Below, one piece after another: positions 53,588-61,508 of a stretch of 64,000 nucleotides of DNA. Position 1 is the first letter of the stretch; every line of letters starts with the position of its first letter. The position numbers were made by a program, and so were the translations under genes. The stretch comes from Coriobacteriia bacterium (GTDB taxonomy: Bacteria > Actinomycetota > Coriobacteriia > Coriobacteriales > QAMH01): assembly GCA_003149935.1 (NCBI GenBank), contig QAMH01000004.1, forward strand, positions 186,001-250,000, in the 5' to 3' direction. A model generated the notes under the pieces. It had not been told where the DNA came from. It saw only the letters and a program-made list of their open reading frames with translations, and did not search any database.

Positions 53588-55033
53588 TTACCTGCCGCTG
53601 TGGTCGAACGACTTCTTGGGGGCGATGTTGGTGTCTGCCGAGCCGATCACCTTCGCGTTGTCGAGGTTCTTGATCTCTGCCTCCATGTCCTTGAGGAACT
53701 TGTCGGCCATGGTCATCGAAAGATCGGCACGGGCCACGATGCGCTGGCAGGTGACATCCTGCATGTTCTCGGGCAGCGGGTAGGCCGGAATCTGCCAACC
53801 GTGCATACGCAGACGGTCGTCCAGGTCGTACAGCGTCCACTTCTTGCCGGCCTTGGGATCCAAGCTCCAGCACAGAATGGGAATCTCGGAGGCCTCCTCG
53901 TACATGACGAAGATGCCGAGCTTCTTGATGCCCTCGACCAGATGACGTGCCACGTCCAGGGTGCGCTTCTGGATCTCCTTGTAGCCCTCGAAGCCGTTGC
54001 GCATGAAGACGTAGTACTGGCCGATGATCTGCGATGCCGAGCGGCTGAAGTTGATGGCCATGGTGGCCTCCTCGCCGCCGAGGTAGCTGACCCAGAAGAT
54101 CAGGTCCTCGGGCAGGGCCTCCTTCGAACGCCACATGACCCAGCCGATGCCCGGGTAGACCAGGCCGTACTTATGGCCGGAGGTCGAGATGGACCAGACG
54201 TTGGGAAGGCGGAAGTCCCACTCGAGCTCGGGCTCGATGAACGGGGCGACCATGGCGCCGGACGCGCCGTCGACGTGGATGCGGACGGGTACCTTTGCCG
54301 TCTTGTTGTACTCGGTCAGAGCGGCGTCGATGCCCTTGACGTCATCGTAGCAGCCGGTGTAGGTGATGCCGAGCAGGGCGACGACGCAGATGGTGTGGTC
54401 ATCGACGAAGGGCATGCACGACTCCGGGGTCATGTACAGGTGCTCGGCGTCCATGGGGACCAGACGCATCTCGATGTCCCAGTAGCGGCAGAACTTCTCC
54501 CAGCAGATCTGGTAGCCGGAGGTGATGACCAGGTTGGGGCGATGATCGCTGTAGATGTCGATGCCAGCCTTCTTGGCCAGGGCCTTCCAGCGGAACAGGG
54601 CGGCCAGGCCACCCAGCATGCAGGCCTCCGACGAGCCGACGGTCGAGGTGCCCATGGGCTGCTCGTCCTGATCGGCATGCCACAGGTTCTGGATGATCTT
54701 CACGCATCGGTTCTCGAGGTCGGCCGTCATCGGGTATTCATCCTTGTCGATGGCGTTCTTCTCGAGCGTATCCTTCATCAGCTCCGCAGCCTCGGGCTCC
54801 ATGTAAGTCTGGACGAAGGTGCAGAGGTTCTGGTGGGCGTTGCCCTCGGTGCCGATGTACTCGCGAATCATCTCGCTCGCGATACGCGGCTCGATGGGCA
54901 TCTTGTTGAGCTTGGTCTCGGGCATCTCGACGTCCGAGGCATAGCTGCCGAAGATCGGGGACGTGTATGAGGTCTGGGCGTCCATCTCTGCCAGTTCCTC
55001 GGTCGAAACGAGGTCGATGTCTTTAACAGTCAT
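53588..55033 (-). CDS. gadB: Glutamate decarboxylase
   Basis: 481 residues, slightly longer than E. coli GadB. PLP-dependent group II decarboxylase with MGTSTVGSSEACML (about 130), substrate/PLP segment HVDGASGAMVAPF and the PLP lysine in SISTSGHKYGLVYPG, at about residue 288. The N-terminus has SYASDVEMPETKLNKMP, the family entry segment. The enzyme converts glutamate to GABA and CO2, consuming one proton. It lies 100 bases after the gadC antiporter on the same strand, the usual acid-resistance/energy pair; GABA release in gut bacteria depends on these two genes. Confidence 0.95.
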   Translation of the reverse strand: MTVKDIDLVSTEELAEMDAQTSYTSPIFGSYASDVEMPETKLNKMPIEPRIASEMIREYIGTEGNAHQNLCTFVQTYMEPEAAELMKDTLEKNAIDKDEYPMTADLENRCVKIIQNLWHADQDEQPMGTSTVGSSEACMLGGLAALFRWKALAKKAGIDIYSDHRPNLVITSGYQICWEKFCRYWDIEMRLVPMDAEHLYMTPESCMPFVDDHTICVVALLGITYTGCYDDVKGIDAALTEYNKTAKVPVRIHVDGASGAMVAPFIEPELEWDFRLPNVWSISTSGHKYGLVYPGIGWVMWRSKEALPEDLIFWVSYLGGEEATMAINFSRSASQIIGQYYVFMRNGFEGYKEIQKRTLDVARHLVEGIKKLGIFVMYEEASEIPILCWSLDPKAGKKWTLYDLDDRLRMHGWQIPAYPLPENMQDVTCQRIVARADLSMTMADKFLKDMEAEIKNLDNAKVIGSADTNIAPKKSFDHSGR

Positions 55034-55133
55034 GATAATCTCCTCCTAATCACTATCCGAATCGCTTCGGATTTGGTACCTACGTTGAACGAACTTACGT
55101 GCCTTCACGTGCTTGGTATGGTTTGTCGACACA

Positions 55134-56744
55134 TCACTCCTTCTGGGGCGTGTCCGCGGGGGTAGCGTCTTGCGTGCCGGCAGCGGGCGAGGGGACGGAG
55201 TGCTTGCCGACGGGAGTCGGCGCGTCTGCGGCCGTTGCCATCGCCGCACGCTCCTTCTTGCCCGGGATCGTGGGAGGCTTGTGGTCAACGCCGCCATTCC
55301 AGTGATGGCGTAGGCCGTAGATGACGAACGGGATCGCCACCGAGATGACCCAGCAGACCAGCAAGGTGATGACGTACACGGTGCCGGACGACGCATTGAG
55401 CTGGCTCGGCGGGAAGAACGACACGATCAGCGCGAAGACCGTGAGTATGAGGCCGAGGCCGGCGACGATGCACTTGCCCGCGGTGCCGCCGAAGATCTGG
55501 AACACGCGAGCGTGGTCCTTGCCCTTGAACACCAGCTTGAAGTAGGCGAGGAAGAACAGGACGTAGCCCACGAGGTAGATGACGACGGTCAGGCCGACTG
55601 CCGTGAGGTACGAGATCGACGAGCCCGAGCCACCCGCCAGCGCCATGGACCCGCAGAGCACCGCGTCCCAGATGGTGACGATGACGCCCTGGACCACGAC
55701 GGTCTTGACGGAGACGCCGTGCTTGTTGGTCTTGGCGAAGCTACGCGGGATGATGCCCTCGTTCGCGGTCTCGAGCAACGCGCGCGACGGGCCGACGATC
55801 CAGGAAGAGATCTCGGCCAGGACGCCCGCGGCCAGCAGGAACGCGATCACGTACACGAGCCATCCGCAGTGGAAGTGCGCGTCGAATATGTTGGCGAACG
55901 CCACGACGACACCGGTGGAGAGGTTGGCGTCGAGCTGTGCCTCGGTCATGGTCATGGCAACCGCGAGACCACCCAGCGTGTCGAGCACGATGGTGAGGAT
56001 GCAGAGCACGATCATGACCATCGGGTAGATCTTGCCGGGGTTCTTCAGCTCGTTCACGTGCGAGGCGGAAGCCTCGACGCCCGCGAAGGCGAGGATGAAC
56101 GATGCGAAGATGACCAGCGTGCTCACCTTCGTGAAGTCGGGGACGATGCCGCCCGCGTCAAAGTGCAGCTGCGAGACGCCGCCCGTGGCCAGGTACGCGA
56201 TCAGGCCGATCAGAAGGACGACGGCGGGAATCAGCACGCCGCCGAAGAAGCCGATCTTGGCTATGCGGGCGGTGAGCTTGGTGCCGCCGAGCTGCGTGAG
56301 CGTGAGCACCCATACGATAATCGCCACGCCGATGAACATGACGAGCGGATTATTGTAGAGCGCGTCCCATCCCACGATGTACGAAATCGCGGCCAGGACG
56401 AAGAACGCCATGGTCACGAAGCCGACCGTGATCTGGAACCATTGGTAGAACAGGGCCGCGAAACCCCAGCGCTTGCCGAGGGTGTTGCCGACCCAGGCAT
56501 AGATGCCACCGTCTTCCCATCCTTTGACGGTCGCCATTTCGGCGGCGACCAATGCGACTGGGAGGAACCAGAAGATACCACCCAGTATGAGGAAGAAGAT
56601 CAGATGCAGACCAGATGATGCGAAGTTGGGGTACGCATACACGGTCATGACCATCGATGCCGTCATGGCGAAGAAGCCACCGAATCCGAGCATCTTTGCC
56701 GCTTGCTTGCCGGATGCCGCCGGTGCCGTCTTTTCTTCACTCAT
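55134..56744 (-). CDS. gadC: Glutamate:GABA antiporter
   Basis: 536 residues from the ATG at 56744, with GTGAGG upstream. Twelve TM helices of the APC superfamily, with the GadC pattern: FGGFFAMTASMVMTVYAYPN near the N-terminus, WEDGGIYAWVGNTLGKRWGF and FASFILAFAGVEASASHVNE. The C-terminal 55 residues are a Pro/Ala/Thr-rich tail (KPPTIPGKKERAAM...), where E. coli GadC has a pH-responsive plug; here its sequence differs. GadC exchanges external glutamate for internal GABA. It is first in the gadC-gadB unit. Confidence 0.93.
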   Translation of the reverse strand: MSEEKTAPAASGKQAAKMLGFGGFFAMTASMVMTVYAYPNFASSGLHLIFFLILGGIFWFLPVALVAAEMATVKGWEDGGIYAWVGNTLGKRWGFAALFYQWFQITVGFVTMAFFVLAAISYIVGWDALYNNPLVMFIGVAIIVWVLTLTQLGGTKLTARIAKIGFFGGVLIPAVVLLIGLIAYLATGGVSQLHFDAGGIVPDFTKVSTLVIFASFILAFAGVEASASHVNELKNPGKIYPMVMIVLCILTIVLDTLGGLAVAMTMTEAQLDANLSTGVVVAFANIFDAHFHCGWLVYVIAFLLAAGVLAEISSWIVGPSRALLETANEGIIPRSFAKTNKHGVSVKTVVVQGVIVTIWDAVLCGSMALAGGSGSSISYLTAVGLTVVIYLVGYVLFFLAYFKLVFKGKDHARVFQIFGGTAGKCIVAGLGLILTVFALIVSFFPPSQLNASSGTVYVITLLVCWVISVAIPFVIYGLRHHWNGGVDHKPPTIPGKKERAAMATAADAPTPVGKHSVPSPAAGTQDATPADTPQKE

Positions 56745-56896
56745 TTTCCTCACCCCTTTCCTGATAGATCTCTCATCCGTTTTCGGGTTTGAAAACAACC
56801 ATCGAATGAAGCTCTGTCAGCGTGAGATGGAGGAGTCGAGCAGTCTTCCATTTCCTGACAATTTGTCATTCATGGTTAGAATCTTGCCGCACACCG

Positions 56897-56902
56897 ATTG
56901 TA
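56897..56902 (-). promoter_or_regulatory. Possible -10 element upstream of gadC
   Basis: TACAAT on the minus strand, about 155 bases before the gadC start in an AT-rich 350-base gap (56745-57100). A matching -35 is not clear. It is offered as a candidate only. Confidence 0.3.
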
Positions 56903-57154
56903 TCACTAAAAATTTAGAAAATAAGTTGACAGATAGAAATAATTACTGTCTTGAAGAATTAATTCTGTGGAAAACTCGATATCCGCAGTTCAAACGCTTG
57001 ATTCTGCGAAAAAGAGCGGCCGTTTTCGCGAGAATTCGGCCCTTTTTATTTCAAATTGTGAATAAAATTATTCTCTCTGCAGGTCAAAATTGCAGAATTT
57101 GTGGATAACTCCCATTGACACGGACAGGGAGGGGTTGGGGTGCTCAGATGAGCC

Positions 57155-57322
57155 TGCATAGACCCATACGCTGGGCGAAATGTGCCCAATTGCTCCCGCG
57201 TAGACCCGTTTGCCGTGCCTTGTCGCCCGAACGAGACTGCATAGACCCGCAGAATGGGTCTATGCAGTCGTCTTTCGGCGGATTCTACCCGTTTCTTTCT
57301 GCTTAGACCCATTCGTGGGTCT
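57155..57322. repeat. Cluster of TAGACCC palindromes
   Basis: TAGACCC or its complement GGGTCTA at 57159, 57201, 57242, 57256 and 57304. The main hairpin has a 14-bp perfect stem (GACTGCATAGACCC, arms 57235-57248 and 57256-57269) and a 7-base loop; another has AGACCCA/TGGGTCT around TTCG (57305-57322). They lie between gadC and the DUF2148 gene, not near a gene start on the plus strand. Confidence 0.65.
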
Positions 57323-57373
57323 GCATGGGCAAAACCCGTCACTTGCGCGTGTCGGGGCAGGCTCTACAGTACG

Positions 57374-57916
57374 TTATGCCTGCGGACGGGTGCTCGGGCG
57401 GTCGAAGAAGGGGCTCTTCGAGCCGATGGAGATGGGGATCGCGTAGACCTGGCCGACGCCTTCGCCCAGCAACCCCAGGCGTTCGGCGGCAAGGCCGGCC
57501 GAGAAGAGCACGCGGCTGTCGACGCGCATGTCGGCGGCGCGCGATACCGCCGACCCGATGGCGATGCCCACGTCGATGCAGTTGATCGCGCAGGGGTTTG
57601 CCTGCGGCTTTTCCGCGCAGGTGGTGTAGCCGCAGTGTCCGCAATCGAGGCCCATGAGCTGCGAGCGCGTACCGATGAGCACGACGGCCTGGGCCTGGCG
57701 GACGTTGTCCGCGTCGCGCAGGAAGAGCTTGTGGCCGCGCTCGGCGGCGATGGCCTCCATCTCGCAGGCGAGCTCCTCGGCATGCTCGGCGGTGATGACG
57801 GCGCATTCGACGATGTCGACGCCCTTGCCCTTGGGGGCCGTGCGTGCCGCGACCAGCATCTTTCTGGCGATATCGAGGGCCTGCTCGTCGCGCAGGTCGC
57901 GTTCGGACTCAAACAT
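57374..57916 (-). CDS. DUF2148 ferredoxin-domain protein
   Basis: 180 residues from the ATG at 57916, preceded by GAAGGGA. The conserved cysteine pattern LDCGHCGYTTCAEKPQ, then NPCAINCIDVGIAIGSA (residues about 95-130), is the DUF2148 4Fe-4S signature. The N-terminal half is a Rossmann-like fold with VDIVECAVITAEHAEEL and KLFLRDADNVRQAQAVVLIG. Members are found in anaerobes and probably act in electron transfer or cofactor work; no reaction is known. It is separated from guaA by repeats and is transcribed the other way. Confidence 0.82.
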   Translation of the reverse strand: MFESERDLRDEQALDIARKMLVAARTAPKGKGVDIVECAVITAEHAEELACEMEAIAAERGHKLFLRDADNVRQAQAVVLIGTRSQLMGLDCGHCGYTTCAEKPQANPCAINCIDVGIAIGSAVSRAADMRVDSRVLFSAGLAAERLGLLGEGVGQVYAIPISIGSKSPFFDRPSTRPQA

Positions 57917-58019
57917 GGGGGTTCCCTTCGTGCGAGGGTGGCTTGCGTTGCGAGTATCGTAGCACGGAGAACGCGAGGATGGGGGAGTCGCCAAGGATCG
58001 CGGGTCGCTGACCGCAAAG

Positions 58020-58150
58020 TGACAAGAAGCTTGGTCAGTGACCGCGAAGTTTGGCGTAATGGGACGAAATCGTTATTTTGGCGGTCACGCGCCCGGCATC
58101 TTTGGCACGGCAGGCTCGAAAAGGGTCACGCGTCCGGCATCTTTGGCGGT
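58020..58150. repeat. Dispersed short repeats upstream of guaA
   Basis: GGTCAGTGACCGCGAAGTTTGGC at 58034-58056 is a reversed relative of the 40-bp repeat at 45 kb. GGTCACGCGCCCGGCATCTT and its T-variant GGTCACGCGTCCGGCATC form a pair of direct repeats near 58083-58106 and 58125-58149. Confidence 0.65.
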
Positions 58151-58310
58151 ATCTTCGATGCACGCCCTATCGCAGCACATAAAACGGACGGTGGACGCGC
58201 ATGCGCCCTCCCATGCTCGGCCGCGACATTTCACGTGTGCGAAACACGGTGACGGCGGGGGAGGGTGTAGAATCGTCGCCGAACATGCATCCGTTTTCGA
58301 GGAGGTCTTC

Positions 58311-59954
58311 GTGCCCACGTCTGCAAGCCCCGTCCAACCGGTCATCGTCGTCGATTTCGGCGCCCAATACGGGCAGCTCATTGCGCGGCGCGTGCGCGAC
58401 CTGGACGTGTACTCCGAGATCGTGCCCTGCGACATCACGGCCGACGAGGTGCGCGCGCTGGCGCCGGCGGCGATCATCTTGTCGGGCGGCCCGGCAAGCG
58501 TGTATGCCGAGGACGCGCCTACAATCGACTCGGAAATCCTCGAGCTCGGCATCCCCGTGCTCGGCTTTTGCTACGGGCAGCAGGCAATGGCCGTCGCGCT
58601 CGGCGGCACGGTGGGGCACACCGAGAAGGGCGAGTACGGCTCGGCGCTCATCACGCGCGAGGGAGCCGATTCGAAGCTGCTCGCGGGCACGCCGCACGAG
58701 CAGATCGTGTGGATGAGCCACCGCGACGCCGTGACCGAGGTACCTGCGGGCTTCACCGTGACCTCGCGCACCGACGTGTGTCCGGTGGCGTCGATGGAGG
58801 ACGCCGAGCGGGGACTTTTCGCGACGCAGTTCCATCCCGAGGTGCATCACACGCCGCACGGCAACGAGATGCTCGCGAACTTCCTCTTCGACATTTGCGG
58901 CCTCGAGAAAAATTGGACGATGGATTCAATTATCGATGACAGCATCGAGGCGATCCGCACGCAGGTGGGCGATGACCGCGTGATCCTGGGACTTTCGGGT
59001 GGCGTGGACTCGAGCGTCGTGGCGGCACTCGTGTCGCGCGCGATTGGCAACCAGGTGACTTGCGTGTTCGTGAACCACGGGCTGCTGCGCAAGGACGAGC
59101 CCGAGCAGGTGGAGGAGGTCTTCACCAAGCAGTTCGACGTCGACTTCGTGCACGTGCATGCCGAGGACCGTTACGCGCAGCTGCTGGCCGGCGTGACCGA
59201 CCCGGAGCAGAAGCGTCGCATCATCGGCGAGCAGTTCTGGAAGGAGTTCTTCGCCGTGGCCGAGGAACTGGCCGGGGACGGCCGTCCGGTGCGCTTTTTG
59301 GCGCAGGGCACGATCTATCCCGACATCATCGAGAGCGGCGCGCGCAAGACCGGCGGCAAGGCCTCGACCATCAAGAGCCACCACAACCTGATCCCGTTTC
59401 CGGACGGGGTGAGCTTCGAGCTGATCGAGCCGCTCGACCACTTCTTCAAGGACGAGGTGCGCGCGCTGGGCACGGCGCTTGGGTTGCCCGACCACATCGT
59501 ACAGCGCCAGCCGTTCCCGGGGCCGGGCTTGGCGATTCGCATCATCGGCGACGTGACGCCCGAGAAGCTCGCAATGCTTAAGGAGGCCGACGCAATCGTG
59601 CGCGAGGAGCTCGACGCCTACAACGCGATGATCGCCGAGGAGAGCGGCGAGGCAAACGGCGAGGTCGAGCGCGGATGCGCCGGCGGCCCCGTGATCGAGC
59701 GGGCCGTGTGGCAGTACTTCGCGGTACTGCCCGACATCAGAAGCGTCGGCGTGATGGGCGACGAGCGCACCTACGCGCGCCCGATCATCCTGCGCGCCGT
59801 GGAGTCAAGCGACGCGATGACGGCGGACTGGGCAAAGCTGCCCTACGACGTGCTCGGGCGGATCAGCAGCCGCATCGTGGCCGAGGTGTCGGGGATTAAC
59901 CGCGTGGTGTACGACATCACGAGTAAGCCGCCCAGTACCGTGGAGTGGGAATAA
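58311..59954 (+). CDS. guaA: GMP synthase (glutamine-hydrolysing)
   Basis: 547 residues from a GTG at 58311, with GGAGG six bases before; an upstream in-frame extension to 58038 runs through repeats and is not conserved. The class I glutamine amidotransferase has GFCYGQQAMA (catalytic Cys) and FHPEVHHT (catalytic His-Glu). The ATP pyrophosphatase has GLSGGVDSSVVAALV, and the C-terminal dimerisation domain ends RVVYDITSKPPSTVEWE. It makes GMP from XMP, the last step of guanine nucleotide synthesis. A short extra segment (about residues 440-465, GEANGEVERG) lies in the C-terminal domain. TAGAAT about 40 bases upstream may be the -10. Confidence 0.96.
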   Translation: MPTSASPVQPVIVVDFGAQYGQLIARRVRDLDVYSEIVPCDITADEVRALAPAAIILSGGPASVYAEDAPTIDSEILELGIPVLGFCYGQQAMAVALGGTVGHTEKGEYGSALITREGADSKLLAGTPHEQIVWMSHRDAVTEVPAGFTVTSRTDVCPVASMEDAERGLFATQFHPEVHHTPHGNEMLANFLFDICGLEKNWTMDSIIDDSIEAIRTQVGDDRVILGLSGGVDSSVVAALVSRAIGNQVTCVFVNHGLLRKDEPEQVEEVFTKQFDVDFVHVHAEDRYAQLLAGVTDPEQKRRIIGEQFWKEFFAVAEELAGDGRPVRFLAQGTIYPDIIESGARKTGGKASTIKSHHNLIPFPDGVSFELIEPLDHFFKDEVRALGTALGLPDHIVQRQPFPGPGLAIRIIGDVTPEKLAMLKEADAIVREELDAYNAMIAEESGEANGEVERGCAGGPVIERAVWQYFAVLPDIRSVGVMGDERTYARPIILRAVESSDAMTADWAKLPYDVLGRISSRIVAEVSGINRVVYDITSKPPSTVEWE

Positions 59955-59979
59955 GCATTGAGACGATATATGCGAGAGG

Positions 59980-60612
59980 ATGATATTTATGGCGATAAGC
60001 TTACCCTATGTTCAAGCGCACAGTAATATTAGTAAAGTTCTAGAAAAGATAAAGAACGCTTCGTTGCCGCCGCGTTTTACGCAAGATTATCTGGCTACAA
60101 AGCTTGGCATAAAAAGCAGTGCCGCAAAACCTGTGATTCCCTTTTTGAAAAGAATTGGATTTCTAGGTTCTGATGGAGTGCCAACTGATCTTTATAAGGC
60201 TTTTCGTAATTCAGTAGAAAGCGGCCGAGCGGCTGCAGAAGGTTTGCGAATTGGTTATAGAGAGATATTCGAGATTAATGAATACGCCAATGATTTGAGC
60301 GATGCTGAATTAAAAGGCATTGTTGTCCAGATCACTGGTTTGGAGCCTGATGCAAGAAACACGCAGGCCATTGTCGGATCTTTCAAAGCGTTAAAGGAAT
60401 TTGCGGATTTTAATGCTGACCCTCCAGCAGAGAAGATTGTGCAAGTTGAAAGCATTGCGCAGCTGGAGTCGGAGTTGGCTCCCACAAACAGTAGACGATC
60501 TTCGGATACTCTGAGTCTTTCTTATACGATAAATCTCAATTTTCCAGCTACTTCTGATATCGCTGTTTTTGATGCGATTTTCAAGAGCCTGAAAGACCAC
60601 CTTCTGAAGTGA
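59980..60612 (+). CDS. DUF5343-domain protein
   Basis: 210 residues from the ATG at 59980, or 207 from the ATG at 59989, which has better spacing from GAGAGG. The N-terminal half (about 15-110) matches the DUF5343 pattern: KNASLPPRFTQDYLATKLGI, VIPFLKRIGFLGSDGVPTDL and YREIFEINEYANDLSD. It looks like a winged-helix-like segment. The C-terminal 60 residues are predicted as a beta domain (LSLSYTINLNFPATSDIAVF), typical of the adaptors found with this domain. It is 7 bases from the next gene, which codes for a HEPN protein. The AT-rich composition differs from guaA before it, which suggests gene transfer. Confidence 0.78.
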   Translation: MIFMAISLPYVQAHSNISKVLEKIKNASLPPRFTQDYLATKLGIKSSAAKPVIPFLKRIGFLGSDGVPTDLYKAFRNSVESGRAAAEGLRIGYREIFEINEYANDLSDAELKGIVVQITGLEPDARNTQAIVGSFKALKEFADFNADPPAEKIVQVESIAQLESELAPTNSRRSSDTLSLSYTINLNFPATSDIAVFDAIFKSLKDHLLK

Positions 60613-60619
60613 GAAATAA

Positions 60620-61201
60620 ATGAACGAATCAGATATTAAGCTATTTCATATAAGCAATCAGCTTGTAGAAAACGATTTGGATAGAATTGAGCGCAAGTTC
60701 GGGATTTCTCTTGGAAGAACGCATGTTAAAACGATAGAAACGGATTCAGATTATTATCCTCAGATTGATTCAAGCATTAGGGCTGAGGCCAGTCAGATGT
60801 CGGAAGCGTACGAGATATTCTATTCTCTGGAAAAGACGATCCGTAATTTTATTGAAGATTCTTTTGATGCGGCTGGTGTCCATGATTGGTGGGACGAGAA
60901 ATATGTACCAGAGAAAATAAAACAGGATACAGAGGATCGCATTCAGAGAGAGATTGATTCTGGAGTTACCCCTAGGTCGGAAGATCCTATTGACTACACT
61001 AACTTTGGTGAATTGGGCGAGATCATAAAGCATAATTGGGATGTTTTCGGTGGTACATTACAGAGCCAAAAGGCAGTAACGAAAGTCTTATCCGGATTAA
61101 ACACTCTTCGAGCTCCAATTGCACATTGCAGTATGCTGGCTGAAGACGAGATGATTAGATTGAGATTAAGCGTGCGTGACTGGTTTAGATTAATGGGCTA
61201 A
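60620..61201 (+). CDS. Swt1-type HEPN-domain protein
   Basis: 193 residues. The C-terminal helical domain (about 60-190) resembles the Swt1-family HEPN: IFYSLEKTIRNFIEDSF, DYTNFGELGEIIKHNWDVFG, and LNTLRAPIAHCSMLAEDEMI. The HEPN RNase motif R-x4-6-H appears as RAPIAH, but the polar residue normally next to the Arg (N/D/H) is Ala, so activity may be altered. HEPN proteins are often RNases in toxin-antitoxin and phage-defence systems. Pairing with DUF5343 is tight (7 bases), and both are AT-rich. I infer a two-gene defence or stress module. Confidence 0.72.
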   Translation: MNESDIKLFHISNQLVENDLDRIERKFGISLGRTHVKTIETDSDYYPQIDSSIRAEASQMSEAYEIFYSLEKTIRNFIEDSFDAAGVHDWWDEKYVPEKIKQDTEDRIQREIDSGVTPRSEDPIDYTNFGELGEIIKHNWDVFGGTLQSQKAVTKVLSGLNTLRAPIAHCSMLAEDEMIRLRLSVRDWFRLMG

Positions 61202-61234
61202 TGAAGAGCGCGATGTGCTGTCAATTAACGTTAA

Positions 61235-61354
61235 CTATACGGAAGTAGTTGCTACATCCAGTTTGAGTCCAAAAGTCTTCACAACTTTCTGCACCGTGTC
61301 AAACGACGGGTTTCCCGTAGGGGCGAGAGTGCCTTGTAGAGTCCACCGCGGGTA
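61235..61354 (-). pseudogene. 3' remnant of a HigA-like antitoxin
   Basis: The minus strand reads TLQGTLAPTGNPSFDTVQKV and then VKTFGLKLDV before a stop. This matches the last part of HTH antitoxins (addiction-module antidote / HigA-like), where the motif is typically LYKALSPxGNPxFxTVxKV. A stop codon lies directly upstream of the 39 residues, and the preceding HTH is absent. I read it as a broken gene cut near 61355. Confidence 0.7.
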
Positions 61355-61508
61355 CTAGCCAAGCATGATCGGGAATGTGCCGAATACCATTTTTAGGACA
61401 CCTTCCGGTGTGTTCATAGGAGACAATAGGGGTGCGTTAGACAGTCCTGTTTCCCAACGACAAGGGGAACCCACCGTAACCGCCCGATTAGAAGGTTGGA
61501 ATAACGCG

